Below, piece by piece: positions 7,046-14,362 of a stretch of DNA of 22,822 nt. A program made the translations under genes and the position numbers. Each line of letters opens with the position of its first letter. The first letter of the stretch is position 1. Below the pieces are notes generated by a model. It made no database searches. It saw only the letters and a list, made by a program, of their open reading frames with translations, and was not told where the DNA came from. The stretch is from Erysipelotrichaceae bacterium (GTDB lineage Bacteria; Bacillota_I; Bacilli_A; Erysipelotrichales; Erysipelotrichaceae): the NCBI GenBank assembly GCA_017405675.1, contig JAFRAB010000031.1:1-22822 (forward strand), in the 5' to 3' direction.

Positions 7046-7858
7046 CTGTTTCCTTTTCATCAGCCAGAAATGATTCTGATCATCAGGTGAATCAGTTACA
7101 TTGCATCCGAGTTTCTTTTTGGTTCCAGGATTGCTGAGCAGAAGCATTCCCAGTATGGTGTTGGCAAATGCTGCATTGCCTGTTTTCTCAGGTGTTACCT
7201 TAAACAGCAGCGCATATTCATTACCATCTTCCAGGTCAGAGAATTCTTTATAGAACTCCTTAACATACTTCCAGCCGTGATTCTGGTAGACAGTTTCATA
7301 TTCCGGATTGCTGAGGAAATCCATGTATTCCTGTTCTTCCTGTGAATCGTCACCGTCAGGATATTCAGACATTTCAAAATCACTGTCATCATTTGAACTG
7401 ATCATGTTTTCGAAGAATCCGGCAATATTACCGATCATCTGATCGTATGTCGTTCTGTCCAGACCAAATTCCTCGGTTGGATCATAGTTTTCCATTAAGG
7501 TTGTAAGTGTATTGCGTATTTTTTCCAGTTTTTCCTTCATCTGTGTCATTTCACCCTGATATGACTCTCTTATCTGCATTGTTTTCTGTAGACGGTCCTC
7601 CAGATCCTTGATTTTGGCGGAAAAGGCTTCGTATACAACATCATTGTCAGCGTCAAGCAGTTCTTTGATTTCTTCTATGGAAAATCCTGCTGTCTGCAGA
7701 TTTCTGATCTTTACGAACTGCAATGCCTGCTGTTCATCGTAATAGCGATATCCTGACCAGCTGTCTACCTTAACCGGTTTCAGCAGACCGACGCGGTCAT
7801 AATATCTCAGTGTCTGGGGATTGCAGCCGCACAGACGGGCAAATTCCTTTATGGTCAT
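7043..7858 (-). CDS. MerR-family transcriptional regulator
   Basis: A 271-aa regulator. Residues 1-70 form the MerR winged helix (TIKEFARLCGCNPQTLRYYDR then GYRYYD, and a second helical pair through about residue 70). Residues 75-120 are a heptad-rich dimerisation coiled coil. The C-terminal ~150 residues hold an acidic linker (DDSDFEMSEYPDGDDS) and an unrecognised domain, probably the effector sensor; it lacks the cysteines of metal-sensing MerR proteins and is not clearly GyrI-like. The start has AAGGAG upstream. Its promoter has the long spacer and central dyad typical of MerR targets, so autoregulation is likely. It is convergent with the dpaL operon and divergent from the ydcF-like gene, either of which could be a target. 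Confidence 0.93.
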   Translation of the reverse strand: MTIKEFARLCGCNPQTLRYYDRVGLLKPVKVDSWSGYRYYDEQQALQFVKIRNLQTAGFSIEEIKELLDADNDVVYEAFSAKIKDLEDRLQKTMQIRESYQGEMTQMKEKLEKIRNTLTTLMENYDPTEEFGLDRTTYDQMIGNIAGFFENMISSNDDSDFEMSEYPDGDDSQEEQEYMDFLSNPEYETVYQNHGWKYVKEFYKEFSDLEDGNEYALLFKVTPEKTGNAAFANTILGMLLLSNPGTKKKLGCNVTDSPDDQNHFWLMKRKQ

Positions 7859-7882
7859 GTCAGAGTTCTCCTTTCTGATTAA

Positions 7883-7913
7883 GGTATATCATTGCAGTTA
7901 AGTGCAAGGTCAA
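7883..7913 (-). promoter_or_regulatory. MerR-type promoter/operator of the merR-like gene
   Basis: On the minus strand TTGACC (7913-7908) and TATACC (7888-7883) are separated by exactly 19 bp, the over-long spacer characteristic of MerR-controlled promoters. The spacer holds a dyad, TTGCA/TGCAA around a central TTAA (7892-7907). The TTGACCTTG start resembles known CueR/HmrR-type operators. This placement predicts that the regulator twists its own promoter into an active form when bound to effector. Confidence 0.75.
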
Positions 7914-7951
7914 CAGAAGATTAAGTATTTTTTAATGAATAATAATCTTTA

Positions 7952-7984
7952 TTGACATTATATAGCAAATTATAATAATTATAT
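7952..7984 (+). promoter_or_regulatory. Candidate promoter of the ydcF-like gene
   Basis: A perfect TTGACA (7952-7957) followed by a very AT-rich stretch with several possible -10 boxes, such as TAATTA at 7976-7981 (18-bp spacer). TATAAT at 7971-7976 is the best -10 by sequence but lies only 13 bp away. It does not carry the dyad seen in the merR promoter. Confidence 0.45.
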
Positions 7985-8015
7985 TAGATTAAAAAGGAGA
8001 GAGGGGCTGAAAAGC

Positions 8016-9047
8016 ATGTTTAATGACGTCATGGAAGTTATTACGGTATTAGGACCGGTCTTTGTGATTGCTTGGATCTTGGTTTTCCGGTCTGTAAAGT
8101 TAAGGCCTCAGAAATACTTCAACAGTATTCTCTTAATGATCGCCCTGGCTGTTTCCATTATATTCATCTCAGCTTTCTTTGGCGAATATATGGGAGTATT
8201 CCTTCTGGGATGTTTCCTGGTAGTAATGATGGCATTGTTTATGGTGCCTGTACTGCTTATTATTAACGGCATCCAGATGATAAAACGCGAGTCTCTGTGT
8301 CTGTCCAATGTTCTTTCCCTTGTTCTGGGTATTGTAGTAGGTATTGGAGAGATTGCAACAGTAATATACGTACTGGGATTATCAAGTTTTCTGGATATTG
8401 GCAATCTAAACTATTTCATCCTGTTAATCGCCTTTACGGTCTTCTATTTCAGTGCTCTGGTCTTAAGCTTTGTCATATATTCGGTTTTCATTACCATAAT
8501 GCCGCAGAGAATGAATTTTGATTACATTATCATTCATGGCTGCGGACTAAAAGGCGGTCTGGAGCCTACAAAGCTGCTCTCAGACCGAATTGACAAGGCC
8601 ATAGAGATATATAACAAGTGCAAAGTAAAACCATATCTGATTCCAAGCGGTGGTCAGGGTGCAGATGAAAAAATCAGTGAAGCACAGGCCATGAAGAACT
8701 ATCTGATGGCCCATGGTATTCCTGAAGAACGCATCCTGCTGGAGGATAAGTCAACAACAACCAGAGAAAATCTGCTGAATTCAAAGGAGATCATCGATGA
8801 ATATGGCGGTAAAAAGAGGGTGGCTTTGGTTTCCAGCAACTATCATGTCTATCGCTGTCTGCGACTGGCTAAGCAGATTGGATTCAAATGTACCGGTGTG
8901 GGTGCTCATACAGCCTTCTACTACTGGCCAAGCGCTCTGATCAGAGAATTTATTGCCGTATTTCTGACAAAGGATTTCCTGGGATGGGCTATTGTCGGAT
9001 ATCTGCTGTTTATCAGTCCGATCCTCTATGGCATGTACTGGTCATAA
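8016..9047 (+). CDS. Membrane protein with C-terminal YdcF/ElyC/SanA (DUF218) domain
   Basis: A 343-aa protein. About residues 1-165 contain five hydrophobic spans. A cytoplasmic or cell-surface DUF218 domain follows from about 170 (YIIIHGCGLKGG) to 300, and one last membrane span lies near residues 322-341. DUF218 signatures are the opening HGCGLKGG (family consensus resembles LGxG), IPSGGQGADE, SEAQAMKNYL, GIPEERILLEDKSTTTREN and SSNYHVYR. Such proteins (YdcF, SanA, ElyC) are tied to envelope integrity and lipid-carrier metabolism in other bacteria, but their chemistry is poorly defined. GGAGAGAGGGG precedes the ATG. It is a single-gene unit divergent from the MerR regulator. Confidence 0.88.
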   Translation: MFNDVMEVITVLGPVFVIAWILVFRSVKLRPQKYFNSILLMIALAVSIIFISAFFGEYMGVFLLGCFLVVMMALFMVPVLLIINGIQMIKRESLCLSNVLSLVLGIVVGIGEIATVIYVLGLSSFLDIGNLNYFILLIAFTVFYFSALVLSFVIYSVFITIMPQRMNFDYIIIHGCGLKGGLEPTKLLSDRIDKAIEIYNKCKVKPYLIPSGGQGADEKISEAQAMKNYLMAHGIPEERILLEDKSTTTRENLLNSKEIIDEYGGKKRVALVSSNYHVYRCLRLAKQIGFKCTGVGAHTAFYYWPSALIREFIAVFLTKDFLGWAIVGYLLFISPILYGMYWS

Positions 9048-9060
9048 ATTATTTGCAAAA

Positions 9061-9089
9061 TAAAGGGACTTCATAAGTCCCTGTTTTTG
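9061..9089. terminator. Bidirectional terminator overlapping a gene end
   Basis: AGGGACTT (9064-9071), loop CAT, AAGTCCCT (9075-9082), then GTTTTTG on the plus strand. On the minus strand the same stem is followed by TTTATTTT. It closes the ydcF-like gene. The stop codon of the convergent PPC gene lies in the loop, and its last codons (NRDL) form one arm of the stem. Confidence 0.88.
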
Positions 9090-9481
9090 TCTCTGATTAT
9101 GATTTCATTGTATCCGGTAGTCTGGTCGTATTCTCTTTTGAAGTCGTATTCTTCATCCAGCGATAACAGTACTATTTCAGCTGTGGTATTGACCATGGTA
9201 CCATATGTCAGATGACCGCCTCTGACATTACCTGCTTCATCTGATAATGAAATATGGAAATGTACTCCGTTTGATGATAAGGTGCCTGTCAGAGATACGA
9301 TTTCATATCTTCCGTCATAATTTATTACTGTTTTACCGTCTGCTGACCTGAAACTGGCCTTATAAACACAGCCAACACAGGTAACAATACAACCGGCTTT
9401 GATGTCGTTATCCTTGCAGTATGTTTCTATGCCCTGTCTCAGGTCAGTTCCGTATGTAAGCCTGAATGCATGATATTTCAT
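9071..9481 (-). CDS. PPC/DUF296 domain protein
   Basis: This 136-aa protein is a single PPC domain (plants and prokaryotes conserved, DUF296). In plants the domain is joined to AT-hooks; in bacteria it usually stands alone as a trimeric protein of unclear function. The family pattern is easy to see: RLTYGTDLRQGIE at the start, GCIVTCVGCVYKASFR, EIVSLTGTLSSNGVHFHISL with the conserved histidines, then GGHLTYGTMVNTTAEIVL. No AT-hook is present, so DNA binding should not be assumed. CAGGAG precedes the ATG on the minus strand. It is divergent from buk and convergent with the ydcF-like gene. Confidence 0.9.
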   Translation of the reverse strand: MKYHAFRLTYGTDLRQGIETYCKDNDIKAGCIVTCVGCVYKASFRSADGKTVINYDGRYEIVSLTGTLSSNGVHFHISLSDEAGNVRGGHLTYGTMVNTTAEIVLLSLDEEYDFKREYDQTTGYNEIIIRDKNRDL

Positions 9482-9557
9482 TTTTTGTCTCCTGATTTTT
9501 ATAAATCAATTCTATCATGCCGGAAAGTAATATATAATTATCTAAGTGAGGAATTCT

Positions 9558-10637
9558 ATGAAGAAGTATCGTATTTTTGTAATCAATCCAGGATCAACGT
9601 CAACAAAGCTGTCTTTGCATGAGAATGAAAAGATGCTTTTTTCCACGGATGTATTCCATGATTCCTCATTCCTTAAAACCTTTGATACCATAAACGATCA
9701 ACTTGATTATCGTATGGAAGTTATTGAACAGTTCATTAAGGATAATAACATCGATCTTACCGGTATCGATGCCATTGTAGGAAGAGGCGGGGGCTGTTAT
9801 CCGATTGAATCAGGTATTTATGAGATAAATGACAAGCTGATCAAAGATACCCGTGAAGCCAGAGGAGGACTGTATCATTCCTCCATGCTGGGAGTGCAGA
9901 TGGCAGAAAGATTAAAAAAGAAATACGGAGGACTGGCTCTGATGATGGATCCTCCGGTAGTTGACGAACTGGACGATGTAGCCCGTATTACGGGAGTAAA
10001 GGGCATTTACCGTAAAGCCATAAGCCATGCTCTGAATCTCAAAGCTACAGCTAAAAGACATGCCAGAGCCATGGGCAGGAAATATGAAGAATGCAGTATG
10101 ATAGTCTGTCATATTGACGGCGGTATTTCCATTACTGCGCATAAAAACGGCAGAATGATTGACGGAAATGATGCCGGAGGCGGTGAAGGGCCGTTTACAC
10201 CTACCAGGATGGGAACAATGGCTATTACCGATTTCAACAATCTGATGAGAGACAGATCATTTGAAGAGGTAAGGTCTCTGTGTTCACAGACAGGCGGTCT
10301 GTCTTCCCATTTCGGTACATCCAATTCGGATGTTATTCATAAGAGAATTGAAGACGGAGATAAGGAAGCAGCCTTAGTATGGCAGGCAATGATTTATCAG
10401 ACCTGCAAATACATCGGAGCTATGGCTGTAGTGCTTGAAGGCAAGGTTGATGCCATTGTCTTAACAGGCGGGTTATGCCGCTTTAGTGATGTAATTGACA
10501 TGATAAAAGAAAAATGCGGATGGATAGCTCCTGTAGCCGTATATCCAGGTGAATTCGAACATGTGACAATGGCTGAAGGCGCGTTAAGAATACTAACAGG
10601 AGAAGAACAGCTGAAACAGTATCAGGGAAGAAAGTAA
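9558..10637 (+). CDS. buk: Butyrate kinase (acetokinase family)
   Basis: A 359-aa kinase interconverting butyryl-phosphate and butyrate with ADP/ATP, the ATP-forming last step of one butyrate route; branched-chain acids are alternative substrates. ASKHA-fold signatures: FVINPGSTSTKLSL (N10 onward), VGRGGGCYPIESG, PVVDELDDVARITG, HALNLKATAKRHA, HIDGGISITAHKNGR, GGEGPFTPTRMG, VLTGGLCRF and YPGEFEHVTMAEGALRIL. I chose ATG 9558 over an in-frame GTG at 9546 because GTGAGG directly before it serves as ribosome site. TATAAT at 9533-9538 may be the -10 box, without a clear -35. No phosphotransbutyrylase (ptb) gene is adjacent, although ptb-buk pairs are common. Confidence 0.93.
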   Translation: MKKYRIFVINPGSTSTKLSLHENEKMLFSTDVFHDSSFLKTFDTINDQLDYRMEVIEQFIKDNNIDLTGIDAIVGRGGGCYPIESGIYEINDKLIKDTREARGGLYHSSMLGVQMAERLKKKYGGLALMMDPPVVDELDDVARITGVKGIYRKAISHALNLKATAKRHARAMGRKYEECSMIVCHIDGGISITAHKNGRMIDGNDAGGGEGPFTPTRMGTMAITDFNNLMRDRSFEEVRSLCSQTGGLSSHFGTSNSDVIHKRIEDGDKEAALVWQAMIYQTCKYIGAMAVVLEGKVDAIVLTGGLCRFSDVIDMIKEKCGWIAPVAVYPGEFEHVTMAEGALRILTGEEQLKQYQGRK

Positions 10638-10644
10638 ACTGTTA

Positions 10645-10673
10645 TTGCGATAATCAGATTGTATTAGTACAAT
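10645..10673 (+). promoter_or_regulatory. Promoter with operator dyad for the lrp-aminotransferase operon
   Basis: TTGCGA (10645-10650), a 17-bp spacer and TACAAT (10668-10673). A perfect inverted repeat ATTGTA-TTAG-TACAAT (10658-10673) covers the -10 box. Lrp/AsnC regulators often control their own operons through such dyads, so this is the likely binding site of the protein encoded just downstream. Confidence 0.7.
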
Positions 10674-10698
10674 AAAAAGAAAAACAGAGGTGATCACT

Positions 10699-11184
10699 AT
10701 GATGAAAGAACTGCTGAAATTAATTGAAAACAATGCCCGTTATGATATCAGGGATCTGGCTGCATTGTTAAATGAAGATGAAGAACAGGTTGCCAAGACG
10801 ATTAAGGGATATGAAGATGACAGCATAATTGCCGGTTATCATACCATTATTAACTGGGATAAGGCTGATACGGAGATTTCCAAGGCCATTATCTTTGTTA
10901 ACTGCGTTCCTGAAAGAGAAGCCGGATATGATAAGGTAGCTGAGAAAATTTCCAGATATCCGGAAGTTGATACAATGTTCCTAATCAGCGGCAAGGCTGA
11001 ATTCCTGCTGCAGGTTAACGGCAGCAATATGAGAGAAGTAAGTAATTTCGTAGCTCATAAGCTGGCTCCGACTGAAGGAGTAACCGGTACAGAAACAATG
11101 TTCATCCTGAAGGAATACAAACTCAACGGTAAGGAACTTACTGAAAATAAAGAAGACGGTGAAAGGCTGCTGGTTACTCCATGA
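10699..11184 (+). CDS. Lrp/AsnC-family transcriptional regulator
   Basis: A 161-aa feast/famine regulator. Residues about 1-55 form the HTH (LLKLIENNARYDIRDLAALL, then VAKTIKGYEDDSIIAGY, the typical end of the wing). The RAM ligand-binding and oligomerisation domain covers about 60-140 (AIIFVNCVPEREAGYDKVAEKI, MFLISGKAEFLLQV). The start ATG follows GAGGTGA (10687-10693); GTG 10690 lies within that ribosome site and is rejected. The gene overlaps the aminotransferase start by ATGA. An Lrp gene coupled to a class I aminotransferase matches the Bacillus alaR-alaT arrangement, so amino-acid-responsive control (perhaps alanine) of the partner is the best guess. Confidence 0.94.
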   Translation: MMKELLKLIENNARYDIRDLAALLNEDEEQVAKTIKGYEDDSIIAGYHTIINWDKADTEISKAIIFVNCVPEREAGYDKVAEKISRYPEVDTMFLISGKAEFLLQVNGSNMREVSNFVAHKLAPTEGVTGTETMFILKEYKLNGKELTENKEDGERLLVTP

Positions 11185-12350
11185 TATTCGATGAAGAAAT
11201 TAATCAGATAATCAGGAATATAAAGCCAAGCGGGATCAGAAAGTTCTTTGATATTGCCGCTACGCGCAAGAACGTGGTTTCTCTGGGTGTCGGAGAGCCT
11301 GATTTCATTACGCCATGGCATATCAGAGAGGCAGCCATCTATGCCATAGAAAAAGGCAGAACTTTCTATACCGGAAACAAAGGTCTGCCGGCTTTAAGAA
11401 GAGGTATCTGTGATTATTACAGACGCCGTTTCAACATCAGTTATGATCCTGATGACAATGTCATTGTTACAGTCGGCGGTTCAGAAGCTATCGATATAGT
11501 GTTAAGGACTCTGCTAAAACCGGGTGATGAAGTAATTCTGCCTACTCCTGCATATGTAGCATATGCTGCCATTATTGAAATGGCTGAAGGCAAGGTCATC
11601 GAGGTTGAACTGAAAGAAGAAGATCAGTTCAGACTGACCAGAGAAGCTCTTGAAAAGGCCATTACACCAAAGACCAAGGCTATCATTCTTAATTTCCCGG
11701 GAAATCCGACAGGCGGAGTAATGACCAGAGAAGACTATGCTGCCATTGTTCCGTTACTGAAAGAACATCATATATTCGCTGTTACGGACGAAATATATGC
11801 TGAACTTACGTATACAGGCAAACACTGCAGTATAGCAGAGTTTGATGAAATAAAGGATCAGACAATTGTCATCAACGGATTCTCCAAAGCCTATTCCATG
11901 ACGGGTTACCGTGTGGGATACATACTGGCTCATAAGGATCTGATCGATATGATCGTCAAGATCCATCAGTATACCATCATGTGTGCCACTACGAGCTCAC
12001 AGTATGCCGCTATTGAAGCAGTAAATAACGGCGACAGTGATATTGCCACAATGGCAGAAAGCTTCAGGCAGAGGCGCAATTTCATTGTGAAGGAACTTAA
12101 CCGTATAGGCTTGAAAACACATATGCCATCAGGTGCCTTCTATGTTTTCCCTTCAATCAAGGTAACGGGCTTAAGCAGTGAAGATTTCTGCGAAAAACTG
12201 CTTGATGAAGAGAATCTGGCGCTGGTTCCGGGCAATGCCTTTGGGGATGCCGGTGAAGGATATGTCAGAATTTCCTATGCCTATTCACTGGATGAAATAA
12301 AGACAGCTATATCCAGACTGGAGCATTTCCTGCAAAATAACATTAAATGA
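11181..12350 (+). CDS. Class I/II PLP-dependent aminotransferase (AlaT/PatA-like)
   Basis: A 389-aa fold-type I aminotransferase. Landmarks: VSLGVGEPDF near the N-terminus, TGNKGLPALR, the cofactor-phosphate region GGSEAIDIVL, PTPAY, LNFPGNPTGG, VTDEIYAELTY, GFSKAYSMTGYRVGY with the Schiff-base lysine K236, and VRISYA carrying the Arg that binds the substrate alpha-carboxylate. Length is normal for the subgroup. It would move amino groups between an amino acid (alanine, aspartate or aromatic) and 2-oxoglutarate; the exact substrate cannot be read from motifs. Pairing with an Lrp gene favours alanine aminotransferase, as in Bacillus alaT. Translation is coupled to the regulator through the ATGA overlap. 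A terminator stem starts at its stop codon. Confidence 0.93.
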   Translation: MIFDEEINQIIRNIKPSGIRKFFDIAATRKNVVSLGVGEPDFITPWHIREAAIYAIEKGRTFYTGNKGLPALRRGICDYYRRRFNISYDPDDNVIVTVGGSEAIDIVLRTLLKPGDEVILPTPAYVAYAAIIEMAEGKVIEVELKEEDQFRLTREALEKAITPKTKAIILNFPGNPTGGVMTREDYAAIVPLLKEHHIFAVTDEIYAELTYTGKHCSIAEFDEIKDQTIVINGFSKAYSMTGYRVGYILAHKDLIDMIVKIHQYTIMCATTSSQYAAIEAVNNGDSDIATMAESFRQRRNFIVKELNRIGLKTHMPSGAFYVFPSIKVTGLSSEDFCEKLLDEENLALVPGNAFGDAGEGYVRISYAYSLDEIKTAISRLEHFLQNNIK

Positions 12351-12380
12351 GATCAGAGATCCTGCTGATCTCATTTTTAA
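12348..12380 (+). terminator. Terminator of the lrp-aminotransferase operon
   Basis: TGAGATCAG (12348-12356), loop of 8, CTGATCTCA (12365-12373), followed by TTTTT. The TGA stop of the aminotransferase is the first three bases of the stem. Confidence 0.88.
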
Positions 12381-12392
12381 TTGCTAAACTCG

Positions 12393-12421
12393 TTTATATT
12401 TTTGTAAAAATAGAATATTAT
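12393..12421 (+). promoter_or_regulatory. Candidate pfp promoter
   Basis: TTTATA (12393-12398), 17-bp spacer, TATTAT (12416-12421), placed between the preceding terminator and the pfp ribosome site. The -35 box is poor, so this is tentative. Confidence 0.35.
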
Positions 12422-12452
12422 AAAGGTGAAAACAATAAGAAGGAGAAACAAT

Positions 12453-14111
12453 ATGAAATTATCACCTCTTCAGATTGCCAGATACAAGTATGAACCTAAA
12501 CTTCCTGGCATGTTAAGAAATGGTATCGCTGAGATCAGTGTAAAGGTCGGAGATAAGACTCAGAGTGTAGCAGACCAGGAAAAGATTGCTGCACTGTTCC
12601 CTAACACTTACGGCAAGGAAGAAATCACCTTTGAAAAGGGAGAAAACACTTCTGTTGCCAAAGTACATCATGTAGCAGTCATTCTTTCCGGCGGACAGGC
12701 TCCAGGCGGACATAACGTTATCTGCGGTTTATATGATGCCTTAAAAGCTACCAATAAGGAAAACGAACTGTACGGTTTCAAGGGCGGTCCAAGCGGACTG
12801 ATCAATGATGACTATGTAGTATTTGATGATGAGTTCATCGATCAGTACAGAAATACAGGCGGATTTGACATTATCGGTTCCGGCAGAACTAAACTGGAAA
12901 AAGAAGAACAGTTTGAAGTTGTAGTAGAAGTATGCAAAAAGCACGGCATCACAGCCATCGTTATCATCGGCGGTGACGACTCCAATACAAACGCTGCCGT
13001 TCTGGCAGAATACTGTGCTGCTCACAATACCGGTATCCAGGTAATCGGATGTCCAAAGACAATCGACGGTGACCTGAAGAACGAAGATATCGAATGCTCA
13101 TTCGGTTTCGATACAGCTACCAAGACATACAGTGAACTGATCGGTAACATTGAAAGAGATGCCAACTCAGCTAAGAAGTACTGGCATTTCATCAAGGTAA
13201 TGGGCCGTTCTGCTTCTCATGTTGCCTTAGAGTGCGCATTAAAGACTCAGCCTAACATCTGTCTGGTTGGCGAAGAAGTAGCTGCCAAGAAGATGTCACT
13301 GTCTCAGATCGCTGATTACATCGCTGATTCAGTAAATGCCAGAGCTGATAAGGGAGACAACTTCGGCGTTGCCATCATTCCTGAAGGCATCGTTGAATTC
13401 GTTCCTGAATTCTCAGTTCTGATCGCTGAAATCAACGAATTGCTGGCTGGCAAGAAGACTGAAGAGTTCAATGCCTTACCAAGCTGGGAAGAAAAGTATG
13501 CATTCATTGAAAAGGGCCTGACTCCTGAATCAATGAAGGTATTCGAGATCCTGCCTGTTGGCATCCAGCAGCAGCTGTTCCTGGAAAGAGACCCTCACGG
13601 TAACGTTCAGGTTTCTCTGATCGAATCAGAAAAGCTGTTCTCTGCCTTAGTAAAGGACAAACTGGCTGCCAGAAAGAAAGCCGGAAAGTACAATGGCAAG
13701 TTCTCTGCCTTACATCATTTCTTCGGTTATGAAGGAAGATGTGCCTTCCCGTCAAACTTCGATGCTGACTACTGCTATTCATTAGGTTACAATGCCTGCA
13801 TGCTGATCCAGTACGGTTATACAGGATACCTGTCAAAGGTTTCCAACCTGTCAAAACCGGCTGAACAGTGGGTTGCCGGCGGTATGCCAATCACCAAGAT
13901 GATGAACATCGAAAGAAGAAACGGCGAAGACAAGCCGGTTATCAGAAAAGCCTTAGTTGAACTTGACGGTAATCCATTCAAGTACTTCGCTGCTCACAGA
14001 GAACAGTGGGCTGTAAATACTGATTTCACTTATCCAGGTGCTATCCAGTACTATGGACCGGCAGAAGTATGTGACATCACAACTATTACGCTGGCTCTGG
14101 AAAAGGAATAA
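12453..14111 (+). CDS. pfp: Diphosphate--fructose-6-phosphate 1-phosphotransferase (PPi-PFK)
   Basis: A 552-aa long-form (plant-beta/clostridial type) phosphofructokinase using pyrophosphate instead of ATP, reversible and cytoplasmic, at the fructose-6-P/fructose-1,6-bisP step. Signatures: ILSGGQAPGGHN (77-88), YGFKGGPSGL, GSGRTKLE, IIGGDDSN (171-178), where Asp in GGDDS marks PPi use (ATP enzymes carry Gly there), PKTIDGDLKN (201-210) with the catalytic Asp, and GRSASHVALECAL. The start is ATG 12453, preceded by AGAAGGAGAAAC; an in-frame GTG 27 bases earlier lacks a ribosome site. Codon use is biased toward a small set of codons, suggesting high expression. It has its own terminator and precedes pckA, placing two central glycolytic steps together. 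Confidence 0.95.
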   Translation: MKLSPLQIARYKYEPKLPGMLRNGIAEISVKVGDKTQSVADQEKIAALFPNTYGKEEITFEKGENTSVAKVHHVAVILSGGQAPGGHNVICGLYDALKATNKENELYGFKGGPSGLINDDYVVFDDEFIDQYRNTGGFDIIGSGRTKLEKEEQFEVVVEVCKKHGITAIVIIGGDDSNTNAAVLAEYCAAHNTGIQVIGCPKTIDGDLKNEDIECSFGFDTATKTYSELIGNIERDANSAKKYWHFIKVMGRSASHVALECALKTQPNICLVGEEVAAKKMSLSQIADYIADSVNARADKGDNFGVAIIPEGIVEFVPEFSVLIAEINELLAGKKTEEFNALPSWEEKYAFIEKGLTPESMKVFEILPVGIQQQLFLERDPHGNVQVSLIESEKLFSALVKDKLAARKKAGKYNGKFSALHHFFGYEGRCAFPSNFDADYCYSLGYNACMLIQYGYTGYLSKVSNLSKPAEQWVAGGMPITKMMNIERRNGEDKPVIRKALVELDGNPFKYFAAHREQWAVNTDFTYPGAIQYYGPAEVCDITTITLALEKE

Positions 14112-14120
14112 AGCATAAAT

Positions 14121-14149
14121 AAGCAGGAACCTGATTTCCTGCTTTTTTT
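14121..14149 (+). terminator. Terminator of pfp
   Basis: AGCAGGAA (14122-14129), loop of 6, TTCCTGCT (14136-14143), then a run of T to 14149. Ten bases after the pfp stop. Confidence 0.94.
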
Positions 14150-14203
14150 GTTGGTTCAATAACTCAGTATCTGCATAAAACTGAAACAAGAATAGAACTT
14201 AAT

Positions 14204-14230
14204 AAAATAAGGCATAATTGCCTTATTTTT
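14204..14230. terminator. Second terminator-like hairpin upstream of pckA
   Basis: AATAAGGCA (14206-14214), loop TAAT, TGCCTTATT (14219-14227), flanked by A and T runs, so it would work in both directions. It could be a backup terminator for pfp or an insulator. The rest of 14150-14362 is AT-rich and holds only the pckA promoter and ribosome site. Confidence 0.6.
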
Positions 14231-14302
14231 ATATAAATAAACAAATAACATATATTTGTGAAAGAAAACAGTGTATATTTATAACATTTTATAAATAAAA
14301 AG

Positions 14303-14311
14303 TGCTACAAT
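14303..14311 (+). promoter_or_regulatory. Extended -10 promoter of the pckA-oad operon
   Basis: TGCTACAAT (14303-14311) fits the extended -10 pattern TG-N-TATAAT with one mismatch. No good -35 is found 16-18 bp upstream, as is common for extended -10 promoters. Transcription would begin near 14318, giving a leader of about 45 nt ending in AAAGAGGTG before the pckA ATG. Confidence 0.45.
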
Positions 14312-14362
14312 GAAGACGATTTTCGAATTTTTCAGAACCACTGGAAAGAGGTGTAAATTTAT

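Noticed and set aside
9546..9557. Upstream GTG start for buk (and similarly GTG 10690, 12426 and 20060)
   Set aside because: In each case the GTG either lies in the ribosome site of the downstream ATG or has no ribosome site of its own, and the extra residues are not family-like.
13504..13890. 128-aa minus-strand frame inside pfp
   Set aside because: It lies wholly antisense to the conserved PPi-PFK coding region and arises from the biased codon use of that gene.
14256..14275. Possible catabolite-responsive (cre) site TGTGAAAGAAAACAGTG before pckA
   Set aside because: It lacks the central CG and the symmetry of the cre consensus.
14112..14362. Riboswitch or small RNA between pfp and pckA
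   Set aside because: Only terminator-type hairpins and a short leader are visible; no known aptamer pattern was recognised.
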